A program made the position numbers and the translations under genes. Shown one piece after another: positions 1 through 7,999 of a stretch of 64,000 bases of DNA. The DNA is taken from contig JAWKNO010000003.1 of NCBI GenBank assembly GCA_041391665.1, positions 496,001-560,000 on the forward strand, in the 5' to 3' direction. The notes under the pieces are model-generated. The model was not told the origin of the DNA. It was given only the letters and a program-made list of their open reading frames with translations, and did not search any database. Numbering within the stretch: the stretch's first letter is position 1; each line of letters begins with the position of its first letter. Source of the stretch: Bacteroidia bacterium. Lineage in GTDB: Bacteria > Bacteroidota > Bacteroidia > J057.

Positions 1-1716
1 ACCCAACCGGAGGGAAATCAGGGGCAAATGTTTTTGAATCTTCAACCCATAAAAGACATTCACCTACACTCAGACCTGGCGCGGGAAATCGTACCCAACG
101 GCAATGCCCGCTACGTGCAAATCGTCTCCTTTGCCGGTCTGTTTATCCTGATTATCGCCATCATCAACTACCTTAACCTCAGCAGCGCCCTGGCCATCAG
201 CCGGTCAAGGGAAATCGGCATGCGGCGGATTCTGGGTGCAGGAAACCGAAAACTGGTCTCTCTGGCTCTTGCAGAATCGGTCAGTTATACCCTGCTGGCA
301 TCAGGGCTGAGTGTGGGAGTAATCAGGCTGCTGTTTCCCTGGTTTCAGTCTCTCACCAGTGTATCTTTTATGATGAATCCATGGGTAATGGCGGGAGAAA
401 TGGCCGGTATTGCGGTGCTCAGCGGACTGGTTGCAGGTATTTATCCGGCCATTGTCCTGCTTACCAACGGAAACATGGAAATGCTCAGATCACGTCTGAC
501 CCGCAGCGGCAAAAATAATTTTGATTTGAGACGTGTACTCGTCGCCGTACAATTGGGACTGGCTATCCTACTTTCGGGCAGCGCCATGGTCTCCTGGGCG
601 CAGTTTCAGTACATCCATAAAAAAAACCTGGGCATCACCCGCGAACAGATACTCGCCATACCGGGTGTGCCTGACAAAGTCACAGAGGGGTTTCCACTGT
701 TTCGGGACAAGGTTTCGGTGATCCCTGGTATAGTCAGCGTGGCAGCCTGTATGGAAGTCCCTTCCCGCGAAATCAGGGATACAGGGCCGCTGGTTGTGTT
801 GGGGCGAAATCCACAGGAAGCGCCGGTTTCGGATGTGCAGGTGATCAGCCCGGGGTTTATAGAGACGATGGGACTGGAAATAATCGCCGGTGAGGATCAA
901 ACCGGCAGTATACCTTATGGCGAGCCGCCACAGTTTTCTGCCGAATATCTGCCCGAACAGTATCTCGGAGAACGCCCCCGCAACTATATGCTCAACGAAA
1001 CCGCCATGCGTATGCTGGGATGGCAGGACCCTGACTCTGCCCTGGGGCAGCAGGTCAGCTGGTCTATTGGCAACTTCCAACTGGCAACCGGCCCGGTGAC
1101 CGCCATTGTAAAAGACTACCATCAGGAGACACTGAAAAACAAAATTGACCCGCTGGTATTTTTATTCGAGCCAATATGGCTGCGCACATTTCTGATCAAA
1201 GTGGAGACAGCGAATGTTCAGCAGACCGTTGGCAGAATACAAAATGCCTGGGATGAAATTTACCCCTCCTACCCCATGGAGTATCACTTTCTGGATGAGT
1301 TGTATGAAGATTTGTACAAAACAGAGCGCGTGCAACTTCGCCTGCTGGCGGCAGTAAGTGCGATGGCAATATTTATCGCGTTTATGGGGCTTTTCAGCCT
1401 GCTGGCCTGGTCGCTTCGCACGCGTATGCGGGAGATTGCTATCCGCCGGGTGATGGGTGCAGGACTGAAGGATATTATTCTGCTGCTGGGCAGAGAGTAT
1501 CTGTTTATGCTGGCAGCAGGTGCAGCGATTGCCATTCCCCTGAGTTATCACAGCGTTTCAGACTGGCTGACAACATTTGCCTACCACACCGACATTTCGC
1601 CGGGACATTATATATGGCCGCTGTTCGCCACTACTGCCTTGCTGGGAATTACGATTTATTTACAGACCCGGAGAGCCACACGGGCTAACCCGGCAGATAC
1701 TTTGCGTGACGAATAA
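1..1716 (+). CDS. ABC transporter permease, MacB/FtsX family (5' end outside window)
   Basis: This is an inner-membrane permease of the MacB/FtsX type. Such proteins work with a LolD/MacB-like ATPase to move lipoproteins, peptides or drugs, or in mechanotransmission. The frame is open from base 1, so the first ATG at 28 is probably internal and the gene is cut by the window edge; about 571 codons are visible, against roughly 780-800 in Bacteroidota homologues. Two FtsX modules are seen. The first has a membrane segment at about codons 45-65 followed by a REIGMRRILGAG signature. The second has a membrane segment near codon 460 followed by REIAIRRVMGAG. A periplasmic MacB-like domain lies between them. 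The substrate cannot be inferred. A LolD-type ATPase gene exists at 33885-34541 but is not linked. Family assignment is firm. Confidence 0.9.
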   Translation, partial: TQPEGNQGQMFLNLQPIKDIHLHSDLAREIVPNGNARYVQIVSFAGLFILIIAIINYLNLSSALAISRSREIGMRRILGAGNRKLVSLALAESVSYTLLASGLSVGVIRLLFPWFQSLTSVSFMMNPWVMAGEMAGIAVLSGLVAGIYPAIVLLTNGNMEMLRSRLTRSGKNNFDLRRVLVAVQLGLAILLSGSAMVSWAQFQYIHKKNLGITREQILAIPGVPDKVTEGFPLFRDKVSVIPGIVSVAACMEVPSREIRDTGPLVVLGRNPQEAPVSDVQVISPGFIETMGLEIIAGEDQTGSIPYGEPPQFSAEYLPEQYLGERPRNYMLNETAMRMLGWQDPDSALGQQVSWSIGNFQLATGPVTAIVKDYHQETLKNKIDPLVFLFEPIWLRTFLIKVETANVQQTVGRIQNAWDEIYPSYPMEYHFLDELYEDLYKTERVQLRLLAAVSAMAIFIAFMGLFSLLAWSLRTRMREIAIRRVMGAGLKDIILLLGREYLFMLAAGAAIAIPLSYHSVSDWLTTFAYHTDISPGHYIWPLFATTALLGITIYLQTRRATRANPADTLRDE

Positions 1717-1741
1717 GGCCGGAGAATCAGATTCCCCGGCC
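1717..1741. terminator. Hairpin between convergent genes
   Basis: An 11-bp inverted repeat (GGCCGGAGAAT / ATTCCCCGGCC) with one mismatch and a 3-nt loop begins right after the permease stop and lies before the convergent oxidoreductase gene end. There is no strong U-tract on either side, so a bidirectional terminator role is inferred from position and stem strength. Confidence 0.45.
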
Positions 1742-1754
1742 ATACAGGATCATC

Positions 1755-3221
1755 TTACATTTCCCAGCCCTTGCGGTAGGTTCTGCCTACAAATTGATTG
1801 GCCTCCTCAAGGTTGGTGATACGCATATTTTCGCCATCCCACAAGAGTTTTTTACGGGCATAAAATTCCATTTTCCCCTTGTCATCTTCTTTTCGGAGCA
1901 TATAACTCCGAATCGCCAGATTGCCCATCAAAACGGTTTCCGTCATCGGGCCGGCATAGTCAAAAGAAGAAGTCAGGGCTTTATGTTCGGGGCTGTTAAA
2001 CCCGGCCTTACAGGCGTCCACCCATTTACGGTGATGGCCGTATTCCGGCTCGTCATTGGGTTCTGTTTCGGGTCCAAAATCTGTCGTACCATCATTCATG
2101 TACAACTTGGGCATCAGCGGAGAGCTGTCATTGATATTGGTAGAGATAATGCCCTTTTCGCCAATAATCAACACACCGTTTGCACTGTCTTTCCCCCCGA
2201 TATCACTGTTTGCGGGAATGATATCCGGGTGAGAAGGTCTGATTCCCCCATCGCTCCAGGTCATCTCGATCGGCGATTTGCTCTTATCGGTAGCACCAAA
2301 ATGCAGGGTAATAAATGAAGCCGCCGGACAACCCTGTGGGTGATAATCAGGCGTCCACATCTGTGAATATACAGAAGCTACGCTGCATTCGGCATCGGTA
2401 GGATACTTAAGCCCGAGGGTTCGGAAAGGGATATCAATGAGGTGGCAACCCACATCTCCGAGTGCGCCAGTACCAAAGTCCCACCAGCCTCTCCAGCTAA
2501 ATGGATGCAGGTCGGGTGTATAGTCCATATAAGGCGCAGGGCCCAGCCAGAGATCCCAGTCCAGCGCCGCAGGCTTTTTGCCAGGGTCAGGGGCAGGCAT
2601 CGCGCCGCCTTGTGGCCATACGGGACGGTTGGTCCAAATCTGCACTTTGGATATTTTCCCCAGCTTGCCGGAGTCTATCCAGCCCTGCACCATACCCAGC
2701 AGCGGATTGGAGCCGCCCTGGTTGCCCATCTGGCTGACAATCTTATGCTTTCTGGCCATTTCTGTCAACATCCTGGCTTCGCGTATATTGTGGGTCAGGG
2801 GTTTTTGTACATATACATGGATCCCTCTTTCCATGGCATAGGCTGCAGCAGGGCCATGTACATGATCCGGTGTGGAAATCGTAACCGCATCAATGCCTTT
2901 TTCCTTGTCCAGCATTTCCCGGAAATTACTATATCTTTTGGCCTTGGGAAATGACTCTACAGAAGCGGCAGCAGATCCCGAAAAATCGACATCGCACAAA
3001 GCGGCCACTTTTTCCCGGCCTTTTACCGAAGCGTTCATGATGTCACTACGACCCTTACCACCTGCACCAATAGCGGCGAGCACCAACTGATCGCTGGGAG
3101 CGGTATATCCCGGTCCGCCAAGCACAAATCTGGGTACAATAAAAAAAGATGAGGCGATGGCACCTTTTTTCAGGAAAGACCTGCGAGAGGTGGAAGATTG
3201 ATTTTTTTGTGGATCTTGCAT
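1755..3221 (-). CDS. Tat-exported Gfo/Idh/MocA family oxidoreductase
   Basis: A 488-aa NAD(P)-dependent sugar or cyclitol oxidoreductase of the Gfo/Idh/MocA family. The N-terminus has a twin-arginine signal (SRRSFLKKG, about residues 12-20) followed by a hydrophobic stretch, so it is probably exported folded with its cofactor. A Rossmann motif AAIGAGGKGR follows near residue 50, and the family's EKP-type motif appears as VQKPLTHN near residue 140. The C-terminal half fits the usual alpha/beta substrate domain. Exported members of this kind are common in Bacteroidota and Planctomycetota glycan-degradation regions; the substrate is unknown. It lies 83 bp downstream of the CotH-like gene on the same strand and may be co-transcribed. 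The ATG start sits directly before the Tat signal. Confidence 0.88.
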   Translation of the reverse strand: MQDPQKNQSSTSRRSFLKKGAIASSFFIVPRFVLGGPGYTAPSDQLVLAAIGAGGKGRSDIMNASVKGREKVAALCDVDFSGSAAASVESFPKAKRYSNFREMLDKEKGIDAVTISTPDHVHGPAAAYAMERGIHVYVQKPLTHNIREARMLTEMARKHKIVSQMGNQGGSNPLLGMVQGWIDSGKLGKISKVQIWTNRPVWPQGGAMPAPDPGKKPAALDWDLWLGPAPYMDYTPDLHPFSWRGWWDFGTGALGDVGCHLIDIPFRTLGLKYPTDAECSVASVYSQMWTPDYHPQGCPAASFITLHFGATDKSKSPIEMTWSDGGIRPSHPDIIPANSDIGGKDSANGVLIIGEKGIISTNINDSSPLMPKLYMNDGTTDFGPETEPNDEPEYGHHRKWVDACKAGFNSPEHKALTSSFDYAGPMTETVLMGNLAIRSYMLRKEDDKGKMEFYARKKLLWDGENMRITNLEEANQFVGRTYRKGWEM

Positions 3222-3304
3222 GTTTCGAGAGTAGTTGTTGTTTTAATTGGTAGTTAGTTTAATGAAAATTCAAGATAGAGAGTGCGTACGAAAATTCCTA
3301 TCGG

Positions 3305-4507
3305 CTAATCGTCCATATTCGCCAACAGCCAGGCGCGCCTCGACATCAGATATTCATAAGAAGCGGAAAAATCTTCGGGAAAATCGCCCGGTTTCACCTC
3401 TCCGTCTTCGTCATACCTTGACATGGCAATCGTTTCAGGTGATTGATAAAAAGGAGACAGCCCGGTGTACACAGACTGATAGATTTCCTTCATTTTTTGG
3501 GGCGAAAAATCATTGAGCACGGCTTTGAGCGCATCTATATACCGGGCCTGAAGCCATTTGTCTGAGGCGATAATCTGATCGATTTGTTCCTCCGCCATAT
3601 ACATATACTTGTTGTGCCAGCCTTTATGGAAAATTGCCAGATCTTTTCGGTGAGGATTTCCCACAAGGATATCGTCATAGTCCCAGGGAATCACCCCAAA
3701 CCGCACGCCGTCTCTGACAGGTTCGGCGTACAGATACAGCTCATCTGCATAATCGCCATTCATAATAAAAAAATTGAAAGCCAGCCAACGCATATACCCA
3801 TCCACATCCAGCCATTTATTCCATTCATCATACAAGGCTTTTCCTGTAAATTTTTCCGGTAGTTCATACAGATGGTCGTAAGCGTCGGTAAAGGCTCTTT
3901 CGGGTAAATCTGTCTTCTTCGCCATAAACTTCACCTCTTCAATTTTATGACTGTACCCGCGGCGGATGACACAGGGAGAATCCTGCTTTTTCATACACTC
4001 ATGGGGTTTTTCCACCACCATATATACCCCCTGATTTTCTCCATTAATAAATACTTCTGTATAAGCAAAAAACATAGGAAACAGCCCGATAGATTGCAGG
4101 CAGCTATAGGACAAATAGCTCCGGTAATAATATTTGTCCATCGTCATCCCGATCAGGTAAAACTCCTTCATAGCATACTTTTCTTCGCCTTTTCGGAACT
4201 TTGCTTTCTTTTCCAGCTTGATGTTCAGGCTTTTTCGATGAAACTCCAGACTACTCTGTCCCCGGATACGGATGGATTCCGGTGATATTTGTTCTCCATT
4301 TATCTGCATCCGGGCCTTTCTGGAAAGGTCTTTTTTCTCCCGCAAATCCTGCAATTGCCGTAAACTTTTGGCAGGCATCTCAATGTCAATATGGTTGGCA
4401 ACCGAATGGTCATTCGCAGAAAGCTCCAGTCTCGGCAAGGTCTGGGAAAACAGACAAAGCGCCCATAATGTCACCAAACACGAAGTAAGTATCATCCTCT
4501 TCAACAT
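3305..4507 (-). CDS. CotH-like secreted protein kinase family protein
   Basis: A 400-aa protein with an N-terminal signal peptide (residues 1-22, ending ...LCLFSQ). The body matches the CotH kinase-fold family, named for the Bacillus spore-coat kinase CotH. Visible landmarks are the RIRGQSSLEFHRKSLNIKL block (about 75-95), the FINGENQGVYMVVEKP block (about 150-168) and the acidic IPWDYDDILVGNP motif (about 270), which corresponds to the metal-binding region. Bacteroidota encode many such secreted proteins, often beside polysaccharide or surface-protein genes; their targets are mostly unknown. It is transcribed divergently from the RraA-family gene across a 102-bp intergenic region and precedes the Tat oxidoreductase on the same strand. 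Fold assignment is good, substrate unknown. Confidence 0.82.
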   Translation of the reverse strand: MLKRMILTSCLVTLWALCLFSQTLPRLELSANDHSVANHIDIEMPAKSLRQLQDLREKKDLSRKARMQINGEQISPESIRIRGQSSLEFHRKSLNIKLEKKAKFRKGEEKYAMKEFYLIGMTMDKYYYRSYLSYSCLQSIGLFPMFFAYTEVFINGENQGVYMVVEKPHECMKKQDSPCVIRRGYSHKIEEVKFMAKKTDLPERAFTDAYDHLYELPEKFTGKALYDEWNKWLDVDGYMRWLAFNFFIMNGDYADELYLYAEPVRDGVRFGVIPWDYDDILVGNPHRKDLAIFHKGWHNKYMYMAEEQIDQIIASDKWLQARYIDALKAVLNDFSPQKMKEIYQSVYTGLSPFYQSPETIAMSRYDEDGEVKPGDFPEDFSASYEYLMSRRAWLLANMDD

Positions 4508-4609
4508 AGGTAAATATTAAACATTTCTGGTCAAACCTCCTAACCATTGTGAAGATCGCGGCTGAATGTTAATATTACGCAGGTACGATCAACTGTTAAT
4601 TACGCTTTT

Positions 4610-5302
4610 ATGAAATTATGGAAAAATGACGACGAGCTTTTTGCACTGATGCGGCAGGAGTTGTTTACTGCTGTAGTGGGTGATGTGATGGATAAAGCAG
4701 GACTGCTTCATCAGTTTTTGCCGCCGCAAATTCAGCCCCTGCGCGACGATATGGTGACAGCCGGGCGGGCGATGACCGTATTGGAGGCGGATGTGTTTGA
4801 GGAAAAATCGGTCGGAAGCAACAATCCCCTTATGCAAAAATCCTTCGGACTGATGCTCGAAGCGCTCGATGACCTGAAGCGAAACGAAGTCTATATATGC
4901 ACAGGATCTTCCCCCCGCTATGCACTTTGGGGCGAACTGATGAGCACCCGCGCCAAACAGTTGGGAGCCGTGGGCGCAGTAGTCGATGGTTACTCACGCG
5001 ATACACCGGGCATACTGGCGCTCAATTTTCCTACTTTCAGCTATGGACGGTATGCCCAGGATCAGGGACCGAGAGGGAAAGTAATGGATTTTCGGGTGGG
5101 AATAGAAATTCAGGGAGTGAAGATACAACCGGGCGATATCGTCTTTGGCGATCTGGATGGGGTATGTATCATTCCCAGAGAGGCAGAGGAAGAGATGATT
5201 CGCCTGGCCATCGAAAAAGCCAGGGGCGAAAAATTGGTAAAAAAAGCTATCGAAGGCGGAATGAGCGCTGTAGATGCATTCCGGGAGTTTGGGATTATGT
5301 AA
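4610..5302 (+). CDS. RraA family protein (HMG/CHA aldolase-like)
   Basis: A 230-aa member of the RraA/4-hydroxy-4-methyl-2-oxoglutarate aldolase family, often mislabelled as demethylmenaquinone methyltransferase. The family has two known activities: divalent-metal-dependent pyruvate aldolase or oxaloacetate decarboxylase, and, in E. coli RraA, inhibition of RNase E. The motif GAVVDGYSRDTPG (about 124-136) carries the Arg-Asp pair that binds substrate and metal in aldolases, and PGDIVFGDLDGVCIIP (about 178-193) is the usual C-terminal signature. It is cytoplasmic, of normal length, and starts at a clear ATG. The next gene follows after about 50 bp. The aldolase motif is intact, so an enzymatic role is more likely than a regulatory one. 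Confidence 0.85.
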   Translation: MKLWKNDDELFALMRQELFTAVVGDVMDKAGLLHQFLPPQIQPLRDDMVTAGRAMTVLEADVFEEKSVGSNNPLMQKSFGLMLEALDDLKRNEVYICTGSSPRYALWGELMSTRAKQLGAVGAVVDGYSRDTPGILALNFPTFSYGRYAQDQGPRGKVMDFRVGIEIQGVKIQPGDIVFGDLDGVCIIPREAEEEMIRLAIEKARGEKLVKKAIEGGMSAVDAFREFGIM

Positions 5303-5336
5303 GAGAAGCCGCTATCGTATTTATAGAAAATAGTCA

Positions 5337-5344
5337 TAGATTTG
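5337..5344 (+). promoter_or_regulatory. Candidate -7 promoter element (TAGATTTG)
   Basis: A perfect match to the Bacteroidota -7 consensus TAnnTTTG lies 10 bp before the ATG of the SpoU methyltransferase gene. The -33 TTG is not clearly present. If used, transcription would begin only a few bases before the ATG, giving an almost leaderless mRNA. It also overlaps the alternative TTG start at 5342, which argues against that start. Confidence 0.35.
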
Positions 5345-5353
5345 TACTCATAT

Positions 5354-6148
5354 ATGCAACCTGCCATCACCAGCACCGCTAACCCCAAAATCAAAAACCT
5401 GATATCCCTTCAGAAACCACGGGAAAGGAAAAAGCAGGGTGTTTTCCTCATTGAAGGCAGGAAAGAAATTACCCTGGCGGTAAAGGCAGGTTATTTGCTG
5501 GAAAGTGTCTATTACTGCGAACAGCTTATCGCCAGAGACGAAGTGGAAAATCTGCTGAATCTACCGGAGTTGCGGCTGGTCAGTGTTTCGGCAGAAGTCT
5601 TTGATAAAATTGCCGTGAGGGAAGGTTCGGGTGGCCTGCTAGCGGTCGCAAGGCTGCGACCGCACTCACTCAGCGACCTGAAGCTGAGCAAATCCCCGCT
5701 GGTACTTGTGCTCGAATCGGTAGAAAAACCCGGCAACCTGGGCGCGATTCTCCGCACCGCCGACGCCGCTGGCGTGGATGCGGTCATCATCTGCGACCCG
5801 CTCACCGATTTTTACAACCCCAACGTCATCCGATCCAGTGTGGGTTGTGTTTTCACCAATCAGATTGCCTCAGCATCCTCCCAAGCGACCATCGATTGGC
5901 TGAAACAACAAAACATCGCCATCTACTGTACCTACCTCAAAGCTTCTTTTACTTACTATAAAACCGATTTTACCATCCCTTCCGCAATTGTTTTGGGTAC
6001 AGAAGCAACCGGACTTTCCGACATCTGGGTTGAGAACGCGACGGCCAATATTATCATTCCCATGAAAGGCGCGATTGACTCGATGAATGTCTCCACAACT
6101 GCCGCAGTCGTTATTTTTGAGGCCGTGAGGCAAAGAGAATTCAAATAG
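5354..6148 (+). CDS. TrmH/SpoU family RNA methyltransferase
   Basis: A 264-aa SPOUT-class 2'-O-ribose methyltransferase acting on tRNA or 23S rRNA with S-adenosylmethionine. The N-terminus (TSTANPKIKNLISLQKPRERKKQGVFLIEGRKEI) is the RNA-binding substrate domain of the RlmB/TrmH type. The three SPOUT knot motifs are visible: NLGAILRTADAAG (motif 1), IVLGTEATGLS (motif 2) and IPMKGAIDSMNVSTTAAV (motif 3). A TTG at 5342 is in frame upstream, but the ATG at 5354 fits homologues better and the TTG lies within a predicted -7 promoter element. Which RNA position is modified cannot be read from the sequence. It follows the RraA gene closely. Confidence 0.9.
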   Translation: MQPAITSTANPKIKNLISLQKPRERKKQGVFLIEGRKEITLAVKAGYLLESVYYCEQLIARDEVENLLNLPELRLVSVSAEVFDKIAVREGSGGLLAVARLRPHSLSDLKLSKSPLVLVLESVEKPGNLGAILRTADAAGVDAVIICDPLTDFYNPNVIRSSVGCVFTNQIASASSQATIDWLKQQNIAIYCTYLKASFTYYKTDFTIPSAIVLGTEATGLSDIWVENATANIIIPMKGAIDSMNVSTTAAVVIFEAVRQREFK

Positions 6149-6242
6149 TATAATATTAAGAAATATTATTGTTCTGTTGTTTTTTTTTCTGACTTTAGGC
6201 GGCTATTCAGAAATTTCCATCAAACAGATCAATCCCACTAAA

Positions 6243-6932
6243 ATGAAAATCTTTGGGTGTGTTTTCCTCGCCTGTTTCCTCTGGTTTACCCTGCCTGCAC
6301 AATCAGAAGTGAAAACCATGATCGGGGTGGGTTACAATTACGGAAAAGCGAATCTGGCAGAATATGCTGCATTTCTGGATTATATCAACACGGCAAATCC
6401 AGACCTTTCGGAGCCTTTTGTCGCGCCTGATCCTTTCCTCGGACCAGTGGTTTTTATCGGTTATCAGTCCGAACACGCCTGGCTGAATCTTTCCTATTCC
6501 AAATACCAAAACACGGAAAAGGCAAATGGGGTAATCGCAGACGTAAACTCAAACAGTGCGCTTTACGGTATCAGAACAGGTTTTTATACCGTTTCAGGGG
6601 AGGCGGGTTATATGCTAAATCGATTCCTCGGTATCACTTCTGACCTTGGATATATGTACGCCAATTTCAGAATTAGTGAAATGGGAACCAACCGGTATAT
6701 CAGAGTAAACAAAACCGGGAGCCTGTATGGCGGGATCATGGCGGTTGTGCAAATTCCACTCGGCTCAAAAGCAGCATTCCAGGTCAAACCTTTTTACCGT
6801 CTGCCATTAAAGAAAATAGAAATGCAATCGCTCAACAGTTCGCTTACAGGCATTGGCACCCCTTACCCTGTCGGCGAAACCCGTGTAAAATTGTATGGTC
6901 TGCAATTTAACGTCGCCATATTTATCCAATAG
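6243..6932 (+). CDS. Small secreted outer-membrane beta-barrel-like protein
   Basis: A 229-aa protein with a signal peptide (residues 1-20, ending TLPAQ). The remainder alternates short amphipathic strands with turns and is rich in aromatic and Gly residues. It ends in Phe-Ile-Gln, as expected for an 8-10-strand outer-membrane barrel. No catalytic motif is seen. The ATG at 6243 was chosen because it directly precedes the signal peptide; an in-frame TTG lies 66 bp upstream. The MORN-repeat gene begins 25 bp after its stop, so the pair is probably one transcript. Barrel assignment is inferred from composition and pattern only. Confidence 0.6.
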   Translation: MKIFGCVFLACFLWFTLPAQSEVKTMIGVGYNYGKANLAEYAAFLDYINTANPDLSEPFVAPDPFLGPVVFIGYQSEHAWLNLSYSKYQNTEKANGVIADVNSNSALYGIRTGFYTVSGEAGYMLNRFLGITSDLGYMYANFRISEMGTNRYIRVNKTGSLYGGIMAVVQIPLGSKAAFQVKPFYRLPLKKIEMQSLNSSLTGIGTPYPVGETRVKLYGLQFNVAIFIQ

Positions 6933-6957
6933 TTTTCCATACACATACCTCTGTTTT

Positions 6958-7989
6958 ATGAATATTTTCAGCAAATCACTGTTATCGGGGCTGATTTTTA
7001 TGGGAGTTTATACCCTTCCGGCCCAACAGCTACATTTTGCCCCATTGGCACAAACAGGCACTTGTCTGAGCGGAGATTGCCAGACGGGTACAGGAAAATA
7101 TCAGGATGCCAGTGGCAATATGTATGAAGGAGGATTTGAAAACGGGGTATTTAACGGTCGGGGCACGCTGACTCTGGTGTCGGGTGATATTTGCAGTGGG
7201 TGGTTTTTAAACGGAATAGAAAACCTTTCGGGAATGATCCGTGAATCTGAAAGCGGAGACACGATTAAAACCGTATTTACAAACCTCCGGATTCCGGACG
7301 GAATGGTATCGGTACACCAGGCCAACGGTTTGATTTTCCATGGTAGTTTTAAAACTGACAGTTATAACAGCGGAACCTACCGCTGCGCCAATGGAAACGT
7401 ATCCAGCATTATGGAATATGTAAAAGTAAGCAAGTCCAACTGGGCCTTACTTTGTGGTTCTTCTGAAAAAGTCATTCGCCCTACCCTGTTTCTGCCCGAA
7501 GTGAATGCCGCAGACAGGCAAACACTGGAATCCCAAATCGGAGTTTCTCAGACAGAATTCAAAACGGCAATCCACAATCTCAAAACCGCGACGCAGGCAT
7601 TGCTGGATATCGTCGATGAAATCAACGATAAAGTGATGGCAGGGCAAACCGATCTGAGCAATTACCAGATCGAGCTTAATAACCGGTCCAATAGTTACAA
7701 CTCACAGACAGAAATATTCAAGGCAAAGTTTGGCGGCTTATTTGAATCTATCAGCCAGCATCGCGCCAGTTTACACGAAGTTGTGATGGGAGATCGTTGG
7801 GAAGAAATCAAAAATCGCTCGCAAGTGTTCCTGGTATTTGTCCAGAAATCAGGCGGACTAAGCCAGAGTGGGTTGGACCAGTTATCGATCCGAAACACCG
7901 GATTCAAAGTTCTGAAGGAAAAGTCCGGCTCCGATTTGGATCTACTGGAGCAGGAACTTTCTCTGATGCTGGACAACTTCAGCAACTGA
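6958..7989 (+). CDS. Secreted MORN-repeat protein with C-terminal coiled coil
   Basis: A 343-aa protein with an N-terminal signal peptide (MNIFSKSLLSGLIFMGVYTLPAQ). It has MORN-type repeats at about residues 45-85, for example GNMYEGGFENGVFNGRGTL and the variant CSGWFLNG that follows. The second half (about 180-343) is helical, charged and predicted coiled coil with few motifs. MORN repeats form elongated beta-hairpin arrays that act as scaffolds or membrane-associated modules. The ATG at 6958 is preferred over an upstream TTG-type extension that overlaps the previous gene. It ends 10 bp from the end of the convergent esterase gene. Function is unknown; partnership with the preceding barrel is inferred from spacing. 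Confidence 0.7.
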   Translation: MNIFSKSLLSGLIFMGVYTLPAQQLHFAPLAQTGTCLSGDCQTGTGKYQDASGNMYEGGFENGVFNGRGTLTLVSGDICSGWFLNGIENLSGMIRESESGDTIKTVFTNLRIPDGMVSVHQANGLIFHGSFKTDSYNSGTYRCANGNVSSIMEYVKVSKSNWALLCGSSEKVIRPTLFLPEVNAADRQTLESQIGVSQTEFKTAIHNLKTATQALLDIVDEINDKVMAGQTDLSNYQIELNNRSNSYNSQTEIFKAKFGGLFESISQHRASLHEVVMGDRWEEIKNRSQVFLVFVQKSGGLSQSGLDQLSIRNTGFKVLKEKSGSDLDLLEQELSLMLDNFSN

Positions 7990-7999
7990 TTGTGGTGGT

